The position numbers and the translations under genes are program-made. From Gammaproteobacteria bacterium (GTDB lineage: Bacteria; Pseudomonadota; Gammaproteobacteria; S012-40), in assembly GCA_029881255.1 (NCBI GenBank), contig JAOUMY010000006.1:62001-126000 (forward strand): DNA of 64,000 nucleotides, given 5' to 3'. Below are positions 63,277-64,000 of this stretch, one piece after another (the first letter of the stretch is position 1; every line of letters starts with the position of its first letter). The notes below the pieces were generated by a model. That model ran no database searches and was not told the DNA's origin. It worked only from the letters and a program-made list of their open reading frames with translations.

Positions 63277-64000
63277 ATGTCGACACGCTATGAACAAATG
63301 GCCGATGCCCTGGCCCAGCATATTGACCAGGGCGTTTTTGAAGCGGGAGAACGCCTGCCAGGCGTACGCAAGCTCGCGCAGCAATTTGGTGTAAGCGTTT
63401 CCACCGCTGTCCAAGCACAACAAGTCCTGGAAAGCCGTGGTTATATTGAGGCACGTCCTCGCTCTGGTTTCTTTGTTCGCGTTCAAAGCTGGCAGACACC
63501 GAGTCCACCGCTACTGCCCAAACCCTCTAAACGCCCGACTATCATCACCGGACAAAACCTGGCGATGAAACTCAGTCAGGTCACCCATCAAACAGGAATC
63601 GTGCAATTAGGCGCGGCGGTACCAAACGCGCAATTTCTACCCACGCGCGCAGTCAATCAGTCATTCATCAAAGTAGCCAAACAATATCCCCAGTGCGATG
63701 CGCGCTATATGTTTCCCCCGGGCAGCCTTGAACTACGTCGACAAATCTCGCGACGCATGACTTACGCAGGCTGCCAAATCGCGCCGGATGAACTCGTCAT
63801 CACCAGCGGTTGCCAGGAAGCCTTGATGCTGTGTTTGAGAGCCGTAAGCAAACCGGGGGATATCGTGGCAATCGAGTCCCCGAGTTTTTATGGTTTGCTC
63901 CAGGTTATCGAATCACTAGGACTCAAGGCATTGGAAATTCCGACAGACCCACAAAGCGGCATTAGTCTGTCTGCATTACAATTGGCGATAGAACAGTGGC
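63277..64000 (+). CDS. MocR-family regulator (GntR helix-turn-helix plus aminotransferase-like domain), 3' end outside window
   Basis: The frame is open to the window end (241 codons visible). The N-terminus is a GntR winged helix (TRYEQMADALAQHIDQG; LPGVRKLAQQFGVSVSTAVQ), followed after a linker by the start of a fold-type I aminotransferase domain (FPPGSLELRRQISRRM; TSGCQEALMLCLRAV). Such regulators bind PLP and sense amines or amino acids. The divergent phzF-like and aminotransferase genes are the probable targets. Confidence 0.9.
   Translation, partial: MSTRYEQMADALAQHIDQGVFEAGERLPGVRKLAQQFGVSVSTAVQAQQVLESRGYIEARPRSGFFVRVQSWQTPSPPLLPKPSKRPTIITGQNLAMKLSQVTHQTGIVQLGAAVPNAQFLPTRAVNQSFIKVAKQYPQCDARYMFPPGSLELRRQISRRMTYAGCQIAPDELVITSGCQEALMLCLRAVSKPGDIVAIESPSFYGLLQVIESLGLKALEIPTDPQSGISLSALQLAIEQW

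Noticed and set aside
1-64000. CRISPR arrays, insertion sequences, phage genes or rRNA
   Set aside because: No regularly spaced repeats, transposase, integrase, phage structural genes or rRNA sequence were seen; the 16S-like 18 bases at 37842-37859 are too short to be an rRNA gene.

Overview
The window reads as a piece of a gammaproteobacterial chromosome of moderate GC content, from a motile and probably aquatic bacterium with a polar flagellum. The main evidence is one long minus-strand block in the order fliL-fliM-fliN-fliO-fliP-fliQ-fliR-flhB-flhA-flhF-flhG-fliA-cheY-cheZ-cheA-cheB-parA-parP-cheW-DUF2802. This is the arrangement known from Pseudomonas, Vibrio and Shewanella relatives. The presence of CheZ, FlhF, FlhG, FliA and a ParA/ParP-type array-positioning pair supports this. 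A clear sigma-54 promoter lies just upstream of fliL. No species-level assignment is possible from the sequence alone.

Layout. 1-2.75 kb: the 3' part of a glutamine-dependent asparagine synthetase-like gene, a small exported protein and a CBS-domain protein. 2.78-21.1 kb: the chemotaxis/flagellar block. 21.3-25.9 kb: an HD-GYP response regulator, a short FimV-like protein, tRNA-Arg(CCT) with a nearby inverted copy of its T-arm, and an ExeA-type AAA ATPase. 26.75-32.5 kb: a three-gene RND efflux operon whose proteins look Bacteroidota-like, preceded by about 900 bp without a gene. 32.5-41.8 kb: SirB2 protein, an unrecognised lipoprotein, a large hybrid kinase with a degenerate MHYT sensor, a candidate 14-codon gene behind an exact Shine-Dalgarno sequence, a PilZ protein, a divergent SelO-like protein, a DUF2892 protein and a Crp/Fnr regulator. 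42.0-45.8 kb: a RimK-like ATP-grasp ligase next to a GNAT/C39-peptidase fusion, then a 2-oxoglutarate oxygenase and a thioesterase. 45.9-50.0 kb: a second RND pump. 50.1-55.1 kb: Nudix, HNH, SleB-like, ICMT-like and Uup genes. 55.2-57.3 kb: two multicopper-oxidase-like genes. 57.4-64 kb: a lipoate ligase-like gene, an AarF/UbiB-like kinase with two small neighbours, a class IV aminotransferase, a PhzF protein and the start of a divergent MocR regulator with repeated operator-like boxes.

The most unusual observation is the multicopper oxidase pair (55189-57268). Both proteins are two-domain cupredoxins. One keeps every copper ligand in domain 1 and has lost those of domain 2; the other has the reverse pattern. 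Together they carry exactly one full set of type 1, 2 and 3 copper ligands, which suggests an obligate heteromeric oxidase. Secondary candidates are the 14-codon gene next to a 16S-3'-end-like sequence, the ATP-grasp plus GNAT/C39 pair, the SelO-like protein with substituted active-site positions, and the tandem LHG-motif repeats in CheA.
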